Origin: Streptomyces sp. NRRL F-5135
Lineage (GTDB): Bacteria > Actinomycetota > Actinomycetes > Streptomycetales > Streptomycetaceae
NCBI RefSeq assembly: GCF_000719775.1
Contig: NZ_JOHR01000009.1
Span: forward strand, 1 to 64,000
Length of the DNA stretch: 64,000 nucleotides
Direction of reading: 5' to 3'
Below the pieces are notes generated by a model. It saw only the letters and a list, made by a program, of their open reading frames with translations, did no database searches and had not been told where the DNA came from. Positions 25,044 through 34,800 of the stretch are shown here, piece by piece. The position numbers and the translations under genes are program-made. How positions within the stretch are numbered: position 1 is the stretch's first letter; each line of letters opens with the position of its first letter.

Positions 25044-27212
25044 TCAGCCGCCCACGGGTCCCACGGGCGAGTCCAGATCGTTGTTCTCGGGCTCCGTCGG
25101 GGCGTTCTCCGAACTCTCCAGGCCCTCCTCGGCCCGCGGGCCGACCGGCGCCTGGTCGTCCGGCGCGGGCGCCTCCAGCGGCTCCACCAGACGCTGCTCC
25201 ACCCCCAGGTTGCGGGCCTCCGCCTTGGCGGCCAGCGCCCGCGTGGCCGCGTTGAACCGCTCCATCGAGGTCGGCTCGTCCGGCCCCAGCAGATACCGCT
25301 TCAGCTCGGCGCGGGCCCCGGCCAGCCGGTCGGCGGCCGGATCGGCGACCGCCGCGAGCAGCTCGTCCAGCTCGGCGGCGCTGTTGGAGAGGATCACGGC
25401 GGCGCGCACGGCGGTGTTCTGCCGCTTGAACTCGGCGGCGCCCAGCTCCGCCGAGTCGGTCACCGCGTAGGGCTTCCCGCTGGCGATGAAGTCGGAGACC
25501 ACGCTGGAGATGTCGGAGACCATCGCGTCCGACTCGTTGAAGCAGTCGTACAGCCGCGGCTCCGCGCCGTCGATGACCCGGTGCTCCCACCAGCCGAAGG
25601 ACCGCCAGTAGGCGGTGTTCCACTCGTTCCGCAGCCGGGTCAGCTCCGCCTGGCGCGCCGGGTCGGCCTTCGACTCACGCGACTCCTCGGCCTCGTCCCG
25701 GCCGCTGTCGGCGACGCCCGACAGCTCGGTCAGCCGCGCCTGGATCCGGTTCAGCTCGGAGCGCGCCGCGCTCATGTCCGCGCGCGAGGCCGCCGCCTCC
25801 TCGGCCCACCGGGTGTCGCCGGCCCGCTCGGCCGCGGCCTTCTCCACCATCGCCGTGATCCGGGCGTGCACGGCCTTCGCCTTGGGGCTGCGCGTACCGG
25901 TGAAGGGGTGCGGCTTGTACAGCAGCCGGACCGGGGGCTCGGCCGTCAGCAGCCGCTTGACGATGTTCTCGCCCGCCAGCAGCAGCGAGGTGTTGCCCGG
26001 GTTGTCGTCCCAGCCCTCCCAGGTGGGCGCGTACAGGATCGTGGGGATCGCGTTCTTCGGGGCGCCCGTCGCGGGCCGGATGGGCGCCAGCTGCGGCCGG
26101 CCCACCTCGACGATGTCCTCGTCCCGCACCCCGACGTCGGCCAGCGCGTAGCGGTCGCGGCCGGCCCGGCCCGCCGTCCAGACCTCGTCGTACGCCTTGC
26201 TGTAGGGGTTGACGCTGGCCAGCTTGTCGCTGTCGCCGTGGCCGATGAAGACGTGCTTCATCGTCGGGACGCGCAGCATGTGGATGTTCTTGCCGACGTT
26301 GGCCGCGTACAGCGCGACGCGCACGCTCGACAGGTCCAGGTTCATCAGGTGCACCCCGCCCGGGACGCAGAGCACCGGCACGGACGTCGGGGCCAGCTGA
26401 CTCGCGATGGCCCGCTCCCGCAGCACGATCAGCGGCCGTCCGTCGATCTGGTCCATGGTCTCCAGCCACATGTTGACCTGGTACGCGGAGTCCTTGGAGC
26501 CGGAGAAGTACAGGATGACGGTCGGCCGGTAGTCGGCCAGCCACTCGTCCACGGCCGCGAGCACCTTGTCCGCGGCCGGCACCAGCCGGGCCGGGCGCAG
26601 GTACGGCAGCAGGGCGAGGATGTAGAGGACGGCGAGCGCCAGGGTCAGGCCGAGCCCCACGTAGCCGTAGAGGTTGTCCCGCGTCTGCACCGTGACGATC
26701 ACGCCGGCCATGGCGAAGAGGTCCAGGTGCAGCATCTTCTCGGCGGAGCGGTGCAGCAGGCCGCGCGGCGGCGCGTCGGGGATCCGGATCCCGGTGAGGT
26801 CGATGTTGCGGGTGACCACGGGCAGCCGCCGGCGCAGCCGGAGCAGGGTGACGATCGCGCCGTGCGGTGCCTGGAGGCCGTAGAAGACGAGGACCACGAC
26901 CACGGTCACGTAGAAGATCCGGTCCTCACCGAGCCCGGACCTCGCCACCATCAGTGCCATCAGCATCTGGCGGATCAGGAACCGGATCGACAGCCCGGCC
27001 CGTACCTTGGCCAGCCTGTTGACCAGATAGCTGCCGCGCTTGTGCAGGTACGTGTCCGCGAGATACGTCACGGCGGCCGCCGCGGCGAAGAGCCAGAGGT
27101 TCGGAATTATCGCGGCGAGCATGACGCACGGGAAACCCAGTCCCAGAAGAAGTGCTGCTGCCAGCTCTGATCCGCTGCCCACACGGGCCAGGCGAATGGC
27201 TGTCGAAATCAC
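25044..27212 (-). CDS. TagF-like CDP-glycerol/ribitol phosphotransferase with N-terminal membrane domain
   Basis: 722 aa from GTG 27212. The first ~200 residues contain several membrane segments. The C-terminal catalytic part has the Glyphos_transf hallmarks: IGHGDSDK, LYAPTWEGWDD, LLYKPHPFTG and FNESDAMVSDISSVVSDFI. An inserted charged helix of about 90 residues (AEEAAASRADMSAARSELN onward) splits it and may be a coiled coil. TagF/TarL-family enzymes polymerise polyol phosphates from CDP-polyols onto a lipid-linked primer at the inner membrane face. The next gene upstream is the likely CDP-polyol synthase. From memory, a homologue (SCO2592) belongs to the polydiglycosylphosphate locus of S. 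coelicolor. Confidence 0.85.
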   Translation of the reverse strand: MISTAIRLARVGSGSELAAALLLGLGFPCVMLAAIIPNLWLFAAAAAVTYLADTYLHKRGSYLVNRLAKVRAGLSIRFLIRQMLMALMVARSGLGEDRIFYVTVVVVLVFYGLQAPHGAIVTLLRLRRRLPVVTRNIDLTGIRIPDAPPRGLLHRSAEKMLHLDLFAMAGVIVTVQTRDNLYGYVGLGLTLALAVLYILALLPYLRPARLVPAADKVLAAVDEWLADYRPTVILYFSGSKDSAYQVNMWLETMDQIDGRPLIVLRERAIASQLAPTSVPVLCVPGGVHLMNLDLSSVRVALYAANVGKNIHMLRVPTMKHVFIGHGDSDKLASVNPYSKAYDEVWTAGRAGRDRYALADVGVRDEDIVEVGRPQLAPIRPATGAPKNAIPTILYAPTWEGWDDNPGNTSLLLAGENIVKRLLTAEPPVRLLYKPHPFTGTRSPKAKAVHARITAMVEKAAAERAGDTRWAEEAAASRADMSAARSELNRIQARLTELSGVADSGRDEAEESRESKADPARQAELTRLRNEWNTAYWRSFGWWEHRVIDGAEPRLYDCFNESDAMVSDISSVVSDFIASGKPYAVTDSAELGAAEFKRQNTAVRAAVILSNSAAELDELLAAVADPAADRLAGARAELKRYLLGPDEPTSMERFNAATRALAAKAEARNLGVEQRLVEPLEAPAPDDQAPVGPRAEEGLESSENAPTEPENNDLDSPVGPVGG

Positions 27213-27394
27213 GGAATACCTGCTCCAGAGCGTGCCGGCTGTTGATATTGCGACGAGAGCGTGAAGGTCCGGGGCCTTTCGTCCGGGTCTTTCCGAGCCG
27301 CTCCGCACGGCAGGACCCCGGCTCCACGAATTCGGGCCCCCGTGGTTCCCGCGTCTGCGGCGTCCACGGAGGCCCGTATCAAGATTGTCGAGAA

Positions 27395-28909
27395 TTATGA
27401 CACATCTTCCTGGCGGTCCAGGACGGCGGCCAGCGCCTGCTCGAAGTCCGACGCCTCGGACGCGCCCCTGGTCGGGTCCTGCTGCCGTACGTCGATGACG
27501 TGTCCGGTCAGCTCGGAGAGCAGCACGTCCAGGGAGGTCCGCGCGACCGCCTCGGACGACAGCAGCGACCCCTCGGGCTCCTGGCCGAAGGCCTTGGTGC
27601 GCATCGGAGTCGCCGTACGCTCCGGGTTCACGCAGTTCACCCGGATGCCCTCGGCGGCCCACTCGTCCGACAGCGCCTGGGTGAGGTTGACCATGGCGGC
27701 CTTCGTGGACGAGTACAGGCTGTACTCGGCGCGCCCGCGCGTGTAGCTGCTGGAGGTGTAGAGCAGCAGCTGGCCCTTGGTCTCCGCCAGGTACTTGTAC
27801 GAGGCGCGGGCGATCTGCACCGGCGCCAGGTAGTTGACGTTCAGCGCCTCCTGGATGGTGGTGTTGTCCGTCTCGGCCAGCTTGCCGATGCGCAGGACGC
27901 CCGCCGTGTTGATCACGTAGTCGATGCGGCCCGTCTCGCCGTACGCGCGGGACAGCGCGTCGTCGACGTGCTCGGGGTTCTCCACGTGCGTGCCGGTGGT
28001 GGAACGGCCCAGCGCGTACACCGCGGCGCCGTAGGACTCGGCGAGCTTGCAGATGTCCGCGCCGATGCCGTACGACCCGCCGAAGACGACCAGGGTCTTG
28101 CCGGTCAGCAGCTCGCGGTAGGCCTCGTCGGAGGACTGCTGCGGCGCGGCGGCGGACGCGAGCTGGAAGAGCTTGTCGGCGATGAAGACGTCGACCGGCT
28201 GGGTGACCTTCATGTTGTACTCGTCGCCCGCGACGACGTGGATCGGCACGTCCGGCAGGTACTTGAGCACCACGGAACAGTCGTCGGTGGCCTGGAAGTT
28301 GGGGTCACCGGCGGCGACCTCGTACGCCCTGCGGATGGTGGACAGCTTGAACGCCTGCGGGGTCTGGCCGCGCCGCAGCCGGGAGCGGTCGGGGACGTCC
28401 GTGATGAACTCGCCGTCCTCGCCGTGCGTCCGGGTGACGATGATCGTGTCCGCCGACGGGATCGCCACGTCCACCGCCTGGTAGCGCTCCAGCGCGTCCA
28501 CGCAGTCCTGGATCACGCGCTGCGACAGCAGCGGACGGACGGCGTCGTGGAACAGGACGTTGCGGTCCTCGCCCTCGGCCAGCCCCTCGCCCAGCGCCGC
28601 GATGGCGCGCTCGGTGGTCTCGTTGCGCGTCGCGCCGCCCTCGATGACCCGGCTGACCTTGCTGAGCCCCGCCTTCGCGACGATCTTCTCCACGTCGCCC
28701 GTGTAGCCCGGAGCCATCAGCACGATCACGTCGTCGATCGACTCGGCCTGCTCGAAGATCCACAGGGTGTGCTCGATGACCGCCTTCCCCGCGATCTTCA
28801 GCAGCTGCTTCGGGATCGACAGGCCCACGCGCTGACCGGTACCGCCTGCCAGGACGACGGCGGTGGTGCGGGGCTTCGCGGACGACGCGGAAGCGGGAGT
28901 TCCAGACAC
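27395..28909 (-). CDS. Bifunctional cytidylyltransferase/SDR oxidoreductase (CDP-ribitol synthase type)
   Basis: 504 aa from GTG 28909. Residues about 14-245 are an IspD/TarI-like cytidylyltransferase (LAGGTGQRVGLSIPKQLL, FHDAVRPLL, TPQAFKL). Residues about 265-495 are a short-chain dehydrogenase (VFGGSYGIGADI, NTAGVL, YSLYSSTKAA with the Tyr-x3-Lys pair). This fusion is the architecture of Haemophilus Bcs1, which reduces ribulose-5-phosphate and makes CDP-ribitol; TarI and TarJ are the separate counterparts. It is not the MEP-pathway IspD. It supplies the substrate for the TagF-like gene 182 bp downstream. Ribitol rather than another polyol is inferred from the architecture. Confidence 0.87.
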   Translation of the reverse strand: MSGTPASASSAKPRTTAVVLAGGTGQRVGLSIPKQLLKIAGKAVIEHTLWIFEQAESIDDVIVLMAPGYTGDVEKIVAKAGLSKVSRVIEGGATRNETTERAIAALGEGLAEGEDRNVLFHDAVRPLLSQRVIQDCVDALERYQAVDVAIPSADTIIVTRTHGEDGEFITDVPDRSRLRRGQTPQAFKLSTIRRAYEVAAGDPNFQATDDCSVVLKYLPDVPIHVVAGDEYNMKVTQPVDVFIADKLFQLASAAAPQQSSDEAYRELLTGKTLVVFGGSYGIGADICKLAESYGAAVYALGRSTTGTHVENPEHVDDALSRAYGETGRIDYVINTAGVLRIGKLAETDNTTIQEALNVNYLAPVQIARASYKYLAETKGQLLLYTSSSYTRGRAEYSLYSSTKAAMVNLTQALSDEWAAEGIRVNCVNPERTATPMRTKAFGQEPEGSLLSSEAVARTSLDVLLSELTGHVIDVRQQDPTRGASEASDFEQALAAVLDRQEDVS

Positions 28910-29130
28910 AGGACTGACCTACCTTGCGGGCTCAGAGGATGGGCCGATGGTCCCACCCGCGGCAATCGTCGTGCAAGGTGGACCACCACCGGGCGACACC
29001 GGCCCGCAACCCCTGATTCACCTGCGAAGACCTGTGAACCAACGGGACGTGGCCGGAAGTCGTACGTGAAGGACACCACAGAAGTTTCACGTCGGAGCGC
29101 GGGGGGTTTCAAATGAGAGGCTACGCAAAC

Positions 29131-29161
29131 GGGCGGCCACGGCGAAACGCCCTGACCGCCC
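29131..29161 (-). terminator. Terminator of the rplU-rpmA-obgE operon
   Basis: 14-bp arms (29131-29144 and 29148-29161) with two mismatches and a 3-nt loop, about 40 bp after the obgE stop, followed on the minus strand by GTTTGCG. Confidence 0.65.
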
Positions 29162-29198
29162 GTGTCCGTAACGCGACCCCAGAAGAGGTGTGAAACGG

Positions 29199-30635
29199 TC
29201 AGAAGGGGTTGAAGTCGTCGAACTCCCGCTGCGCCTCGTCCCGCTCGGCCTCCCGCTCCCTGCGCCGCTGCACCGCCGGCCGGAGCGCTTCCATGCGGTG
29301 GTCCTCGCCCCGTCGGCCCAGCATCTCGGCGCCCGCCATCACCGTCGGCTCCCAGTCGAAGACCACGGCGTTGTCCTCGGCGCCGATCGCCACGCCGTCG
29401 CCCGCGCGGGCCCCGGCCTTCATCAGCTCCTCCTCGACACCGAGCCGGTTCAGCCGGTCCGCGAGGTAGCCGACGGCCTCGTCGTTGTTGAAGTCGGTCT
29501 GGCGCACCCAGCGTTCGGGCTTCTCGCCGCGCACGCGGAAGAGCCCGTCGTCCTCGCGGGTGACGGTGAAGCCCGCGTCGTCCACGGCCTTGGGCCGGAT
29601 GACGATCCGGGTCGCCTCTTCCCTGGGCCTGTCGGCACGGGCCCTGGCGACGATCTCGGCGAGCGCGAAGGAGAGCTCCTTCAGCCCCTTGTGGGCCACC
29701 GCGGAGACCTCGAAGACGCGGTAGCCGCGCTCCAGGAGGTCGGGGCGGATCATGTCCGCGAGATCCTGGCCGTCCGGGACGTCGACCTTGTTGAGCACGA
29801 CGACGCGCGGCCGGTCGTCCAGGCCGCCGTACTGCGCCAGCTCCGCCTCGATCGTGTCGAGGTCGGAGACCGGGTCCCGGTCCGGCTCCGCCGTCGCCGT
29901 GTCCAGCACGTGGACGAGCACCGAGCAGCGTTCGACGTGGCGCAGGAACTCGAGGCCCAGCCCGCGTCCCTGGCTGGCGCCCGGGATCAGGCCGGGTACG
30001 TCCGCGACGGTGTAGACGGTGGCGCCGGCGGTGACCACCCCCAGGTTGGGGACCAGCGTGGTGAACGGGTAGTCGGCGATCTTGGGCTTGGCCGCGGAGA
30101 GCACGGAGATCAGCGAGGACTTGCCGGCGCTCGGGTAACCGACGAGCGCCACGTCGGCGACGGTCTTGAGCTCCAGGACGACGTCACCCGCGTCCCCCGG
30201 CTCACCGAGCAGCGCGAAGCCGGGGGCCTTGCGGCGGGCCGAGGCCAGCGCCGCGTTGCCGAGCCCGCCCCGGCCACCCTCGGCGGCGACATAGGTGGTG
30301 CCGTGGCCCACCAGGTCGGCGAGGACCTCACCGCGCGAGTCGAGGACGACGGTGCCGTCCGGCACCGGCAGCACCAGGTCCTGACCGTCCTTGCCGGAAC
30401 GGTTGCCGCCCTCGCCGGGCTTGCCGTTGGTGGCCTTGCGGTGCGGGGAGTGGTGGTAGTCCAGCAGCGTCGTCACCGACTGGTCGACGACGAGGATCAC
30501 ATCGCCGCCCCGGCCGCCGTTGCCCCCGTCGGGCCCGCCGAGCGGCTTGAACTTCTCCCGGTGCACGGAGGCGCAGCCGTGGCCTCCGTTACCCGCGGCG
30601 ACGTGCAGCTCGACGCGGTCCACGAAGGTGGTCAT
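29199..30635 (-). CDS. obgE: Obg-family GTPase
   Basis: 478 aa from ATG 30635, with GGAGG about 9 nt upstream. The glycine-rich OBG fold ([14 protein letters not shown]) is followed by the G domain: GYPSAGKSS (G1), [10 protein letters not shown] (G3), NKVD (G4). A C-terminal OCT domain and a short acidic tail close the protein. Obg GTPases act in 50S assembly and growth control; in S. coelicolor Obg is known to affect aerial mycelium formation. It is the last gene of the rplU-rpmA-obgE operon. Confidence 0.96.
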   Translation of the reverse strand: MTTFVDRVELHVAAGNGGHGCASVHREKFKPLGGPDGGNGGRGGDVILVVDQSVTTLLDYHHSPHRKATNGKPGEGGNRSGKDGQDLVLPVPDGTVVLDSRGEVLADLVGHGTTYVAAEGGRGGLGNAALASARRKAPGFALLGEPGDAGDVVLELKTVADVALVGYPSAGKSSLISVLSAAKPKIADYPFTTLVPNLGVVTAGATVYTVADVPGLIPGASQGRGLGLEFLRHVERCSVLVHVLDTATAEPDRDPVSDLDTIEAELAQYGGLDDRPRVVVLNKVDVPDGQDLADMIRPDLLERGYRVFEVSAVAHKGLKELSFALAEIVARARADRPREEATRIVIRPKAVDDAGFTVTREDDGLFRVRGEKPERWVRQTDFNNDEAVGYLADRLNRLGVEEELMKAGARAGDGVAIGAEDNAVVFDWEPTVMAGAEMLGRRGEDHRMEALRPAVQRRREREAERDEAQREFDDFNPF

Positions 30636-30770
30636 GGGGATTGCCTCCAGTACATCAGGTCCATCGGGTCCGCCCACGGCGTGTGGGCGGGGTCATACGG
30701 TCGGACAGGTCGGGGGATCGACCGGGCGGGTCGACCAGGCGGGTCCACCGGGCGGACCGCGAACGTACGA

Positions 30771-30814
30771 AGGGCGGACCCGCTCCCCGTCTGTCGGGAA
30801 GTGAGGTCCGCCCT
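30771..30814 (-). terminator. Hairpin between rpmA and obgE
   Basis: Perfect 10-bp arms AGGGCGGACC (30771-30780) and GGTCCGCCCT (30805-30814), 24-nt loop, 32 bp after rpmA. It may attenuate read-through into obgE. Confidence 0.55.
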
Positions 30815-30845
30815 CGCGGGAAACCGCTCTACGACTGCCCTGTGA

Positions 30846-31100
30846 TCAGGCGGCCGGAACGATGTTCACGACCTTGCGGCCACGGCGGGTGCCGAACTGC
30901 ACCGCACCGGCGCTCAGCGCGAACAGCGTGTCGTCGCCGCCACGGCCGACGCCGGAGCCCGGGTGGAAGTGCGTGCCGCGCTGGCGGACGATGATCTCAC
31001 CGGCGTTGACGAGCTGGCCGCCGAAGCGCTTCACGCCGAGCCGCTGGGCATTCGAGTCGCGCCCGTTACGGGTGGACGATGCGCCCTTCTTGTGTGCCAT
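30846..31100 (-). CDS. rpmA: Ribosomal protein bL27
   Basis: 84 aa, normal length. [20 protein letters not shown] is the conserved N-terminus near the peptidyl-transferase centre; [17 protein letters not shown] follows. It needs no N-terminal cleavage, unlike the Firmicute form. It is 14 bp downstream of rplU, in the usual rplU-rpmA-obg order. Confidence 0.98.
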   Translation of the reverse strand: MAHKKGASSTRNGRDSNAQRLGVKRFGGQLVNAGEIIVRQRGTHFHPGSGVGRGGDDTLFALSAGAVQFGTRRGRKVVNIVPAA

Positions 31101-31114
31101 GTCTCCTCAGTCCC

Positions 31115-31435
31115 TTACTTCGCGGCCGTCGGGATGCCGGTGACCTTGATCGCCGTGTACTGCTGACGGTGACCCTGGCGGCGGCGGTAGCCGGTCTTGT
31201 TCTTGTAGCGCAGGATGTCGATCTTGGCACCCTTGTGGTGGTCGACGACCTCGGCCGTGACCTTGATCCCGTCCAGAACCCACGGGTCGCTGGTGACGGT
31301 GTCACCGTCGACCACGAGCAGGGTCGAGAGCTCGACCGTGTCGCCAACCTTGGCAGTGGAAATCTTGTCAACCTCAACGGTGTCGCCGACAGCAACCTTG
31401 TGCTGGCGACCACCGCTGCGCACGATGGCGTACAC
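31115..31435 (-). CDS. rplU: Ribosomal protein bL21
   Basis: 106 aa from the GTG at 31435; a longer frame to 31486 would add residues not present in L21. [17 protein letters not shown] and the C-terminal [17 protein letters not shown] are the family signatures. GTGAGA about 8 nt upstream serves as ribosome site. It opens the rplU-rpmA-obgE operon after an approximately 150-nt leader. Confidence 0.97.
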   Translation of the reverse strand: MYAIVRSGGRQHKVAVGDTVEVDKISTAKVGDTVELSTLLVVDGDTVTSDPWVLDGIKVTAEVVDHHKGAKIDILRYKNKTGYRRRQGHRQQYTAIKVTGIPTAAK

Positions 31436-31589
31436 GCGGATCTCACTCTCGCTCGGAACGGAACCCCTGATGCCAGCCGCCCGCACGGGCCGAAGCCCGC
31501 GACGGTCCGGATGAGGACGAGCGGCCTCCCCCGGATGCCGGGAGGTAGGTGCTCAGGAGTAGGCGCGCATACAGACACGCCGAGGGTCA

Positions 31590-31619
31590 AGACTACGATC
31601 CGCCCTCGGCGACGGTCAA
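31590..31619 (-). promoter_or_regulatory. Promoter of the rplU-rpmA-obgE operon
   Basis: On the minus strand TTGACC (31614-31619) and TAGTCT (31590-31595) are spaced 18 bp, close to the Streptomyces vegetative consensus. The expected start at about 31583 gives a 148-nt leader. The leader carries further GC-rich stems and could be where L21 or growth-rate control acts; the rest of 31436-31861 holds only this and the rne terminator. Confidence 0.7.
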
Positions 31620-31797
31620 ACCGGCCCTGCCGGAGACGGCCCCGCGGCCGGGCTCCGGGGGCCGGAAGAAAAAAGTCGGGACGGCGATGTCGAGAACACG
31701 TGCCCGGCTCCGTCCCCGCCTGTGAACGCGACCACAGCGGCGCTCGGCGCGTCCCCCTGCCCGGAGCGGTCGCCCCGAGGGGAGCGATCGACGAAAC

Positions 31798-31841
31798 GGG
31801 CGGTGCCCCACCCCCGGTGTTCGGGGAGTGGGGCACCGCCC
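31798..31841 (-). terminator. Terminator of rne
   Basis: Perfect 14-bp outer arms GGGCGGTGCCCCAC (31798-31811) and its complement (31828-31841), with extra pairing inside. It lies 20 bp after the rne stop. Confidence 0.8.
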
Positions 31842-31861
31842 TGCGTGCGCGGGAGGAACGA

Positions 31862-34800
31862 TCAGCTGTCCGTCGGCGCCGTGACGCCCGCGGGCGGCTG
31901 CTGCTCGGCCGCCGCGGTCTTCTTCGCGGTCGACTTGGTGGCGGCCTTCTTGGTCGCCGACTTCGTCGTCTTCTTCGCCGTGGTCGTCTTCTTGGCCGTC
32001 GTCTTCTTCGCCGCGGTCTTCTTGGCCGTGGTCGTCTTCTTGGCGGCCGTCTTCTTCGCCGGGGCCTTCTTGGCGACCTTGCGCGTCGTCTTCCTCGCCG
32101 GGGCCGGGGCCTCCTCCGGTTCGGCGGACGGCGACTCCGACTCCGACTCCGGCTCCAGGACCGGAGCCGGGTCCGACGCGGCCACGGCGGCCTCCCGCTG
32201 CTGCGCGGCGGGCACCACGACGATCGCGGCCTCCTCCGCGCCCGAGGGCGACCCGGCCGGGGCCGTGACCTTGCGGGTCACCCGGCGACGGGCACGCGGC
32301 GGGGCCGTGGGCTCCGCCGCCTCGGCGGGCGCGGCGGCCTCGGCCACCGGCTCGGGCCGGGGCTCCGGGGCAGCGGGAACGACCACCTCGGCGGGCGCCT
32401 CCGCGTCCGCCGCCTTCGGCGAACCGGCCGGGGCCGACGCCTTGCGGGTCGCCCTGCGACGCGTACGGCCCTGAGGGGCCGCCTCCGCCTCGGGCGCCTG
32501 CGCGACGACCGGCTCGGCCACTGTCTCCGGCTCGGCCGTCGTCTCGGGCTCGGCCGGCACCGGCCGCGACTCCGGCACCACCACCGGCTGCGGCTCCGGC
32601 CGCACGGCGGGCGCTCCGGCGTCCGCCGCCTTCGGCGAACCCGCCGGGGCCGACGCCTTCCGCGAGGCCCGGCGGCGGGTACGGCCGCGAGCGGCCGCCT
32701 CCGCCTCCGCCACGCTGTTGAACAGCTCCTCGTCCGGCGCGAACTCCGGCGCGGGCAGCGCGACCGGGACCGCCGCCTCGGCGGCCACCTCGGCCTCGCT
32801 CTCGGCGACCGCGGCCTCCGGCTCAGGAGCGCTCTCCGGCCGCGCGGCGGGGACCACCGGCTCGTGCTCGTGGTCCGCGCCGGCCGCGCCACGGCCGCGC
32901 TTCTTCGAGCGCTTGCCGCCCCCGCCACCGCCCGCCGCCACCGGCTGTTCCATGTGGACGATCACGCCGCGGCCGTTGCAGTGGACGCAGGTCTCGGAGA
33001 ACGACTCCAGCAGCCCCTGCCCGACCCGCTTGCGGGTCATCTGCACCAGCCCCAGCGAGGTGACCTCGGCCACCTGGTGCTTCGTACGGTCCCGGCCCAG
33101 GCACTCCAGCAGCCGCCGCAGCACGAGGTCCCGGTTCGACTCCAGCACCATGTCGATGAAGTCGATGACGACGATGCCGCCCAGGTCGCGCAGCCGCAGC
33201 TGGCGCACGATCTCCTCGGCCGCCTCCAGGTTGTTCCTGGTGACGGTCTCCTCCAGGTTGCCGCCCTGGCCGGTGAACTTGCCGGTGTTGACGTCGACCA
33301 CGACCATGGCCTCGGTCTTGTCGATCACCAGCGAGCCGCCGCTCGGCAGCCAGACCTTCCGGTCGAGCGCCTTCATCAGCTGCTCGTCGATGCGGTACGT
33401 CGCGAAGACGTCGACCTCGCTCGTCCAGCGCTGGAGCCGGTCGGACAGGTCCGGAGCGACGTGGGCGACGTAGCCGTGAATGGTCTGCCACGCCTCGTCA
33501 CCGCTGACGATGACCTTTGAGAAGTCCTCGTTGAAGATGTCGCGGACGACCCGGACGGTCATGTCGGGCTCACCGTAGAGAAGGGTCGGCGCGCCGCCGT
33601 TCTTCGCCTTCTTCTTGATGTCCTCCCACTGCGCCTGCAGACGCTCCACGTCCCGCCGCAGCTCGTCCTCGCTGGCGCCCTCGGCGGCCGTACGGACGAT
33701 GACACCCGCGTCCGCGGGGACGATCTTCTTGAGGATCGTCTTCAGCCGGGCGCGCTCGGTGTCGGGCAGCTTGCGGCTGATACCGGTCATCGAGCCCTCG
33801 GGCACGTACACCAGGTACCGGCCGGGCAGCGAGACCTGGCTGGTCAGCCGGGCGCCCTTGTGGCCGATGGGGTCCTTCGTCACCTGGACGAGGACCGACT
33901 GGCCGGACTTGAGGGCGCTCTCGATCCGGCGCGGGCCGTTCGCCATGCCCAGCGCCTCGAAGTTGACCTCACCGGCGTACAGGACGGCGTTGCGTCCCTT
34001 GCCGATGTCGACGAAGGCGGCCTCCATGGACGGCAGGACGTTCTGCACCTTGCCCAGGTAGACGTTGCCGACGTAGCTGGTGGCCTGCTCCTTGTTGACG
34101 TAGTGCTCCACGAGCACGTTGTCCTCGAGGACGCCGATCTGGGTGCGCTCGCCGTTCTGGCGGACCACCATCACCCGCTCGACGGCCTCCCGGCGCGCCA
34201 GGAACTCCGCCTCGGTGATGATCGGCACCCTGCGGCGGCCCTGCTCGCGGCCCTCGCGGCGGCGCTGCTTCTTGGCCTCCAGACGGGTCGAGCCCTTGAT
34301 GGACTGCACCTCGTCGGAGCCCGTGCCCGCTTCGGTGTCGCGGGCGCGGCGCTCGCGCGGCTCGCGCACCTTGACGACCGTACGCTCCGGGTCGTCGCCG
34401 CCCGCCTCCGGTTCGCCCGCGGACTCCCCGCTGCGGCGGCGCCGGCGACGACGGCGACGGCTGCTGGCGGAGCCGCCGCCGGAGGCGGCCTCGAGCTCCT
34501 CCCGGCCGGCGTCACCGTCGCCGTCGCCCTCCTGCTCGTCCTCGGACTCCTCGGCGCGGGTGCCGGACTCCTCCTGCGGCTCCTGCTCGTCCGTGCTCTC
34601 CTCCGCGTCCGCGGACTCGCCACGACGGCGGCGGCGGCCACCACGGCGACGGCGGCGCGAGGGACGGTCCTCGTACTCGTCGGAGTCGTCGCCGTCGGCG
34701 GACCGCGTCTCGTCGGCCGCGGCCTCGGCGGCGACCTCGGCGGGCTCCCGTACCGGTGCCGCCTCGGTTTCCTCCCGTACCGGTGCCGCCTCCCGTACCG

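Noticed and set aside
27395..28909. MEP-pathway IspD
   Set aside because: The cytidylyltransferase is fused to an SDR domain and sits in a wall-polymer locus, fitting CDP-ribitol synthesis better.
29190..30845. 551-codon plus-strand frame opposite obgE
   Set aside because: Mirror of the obgE coding frame; no ribosome site and no recognisable motif.
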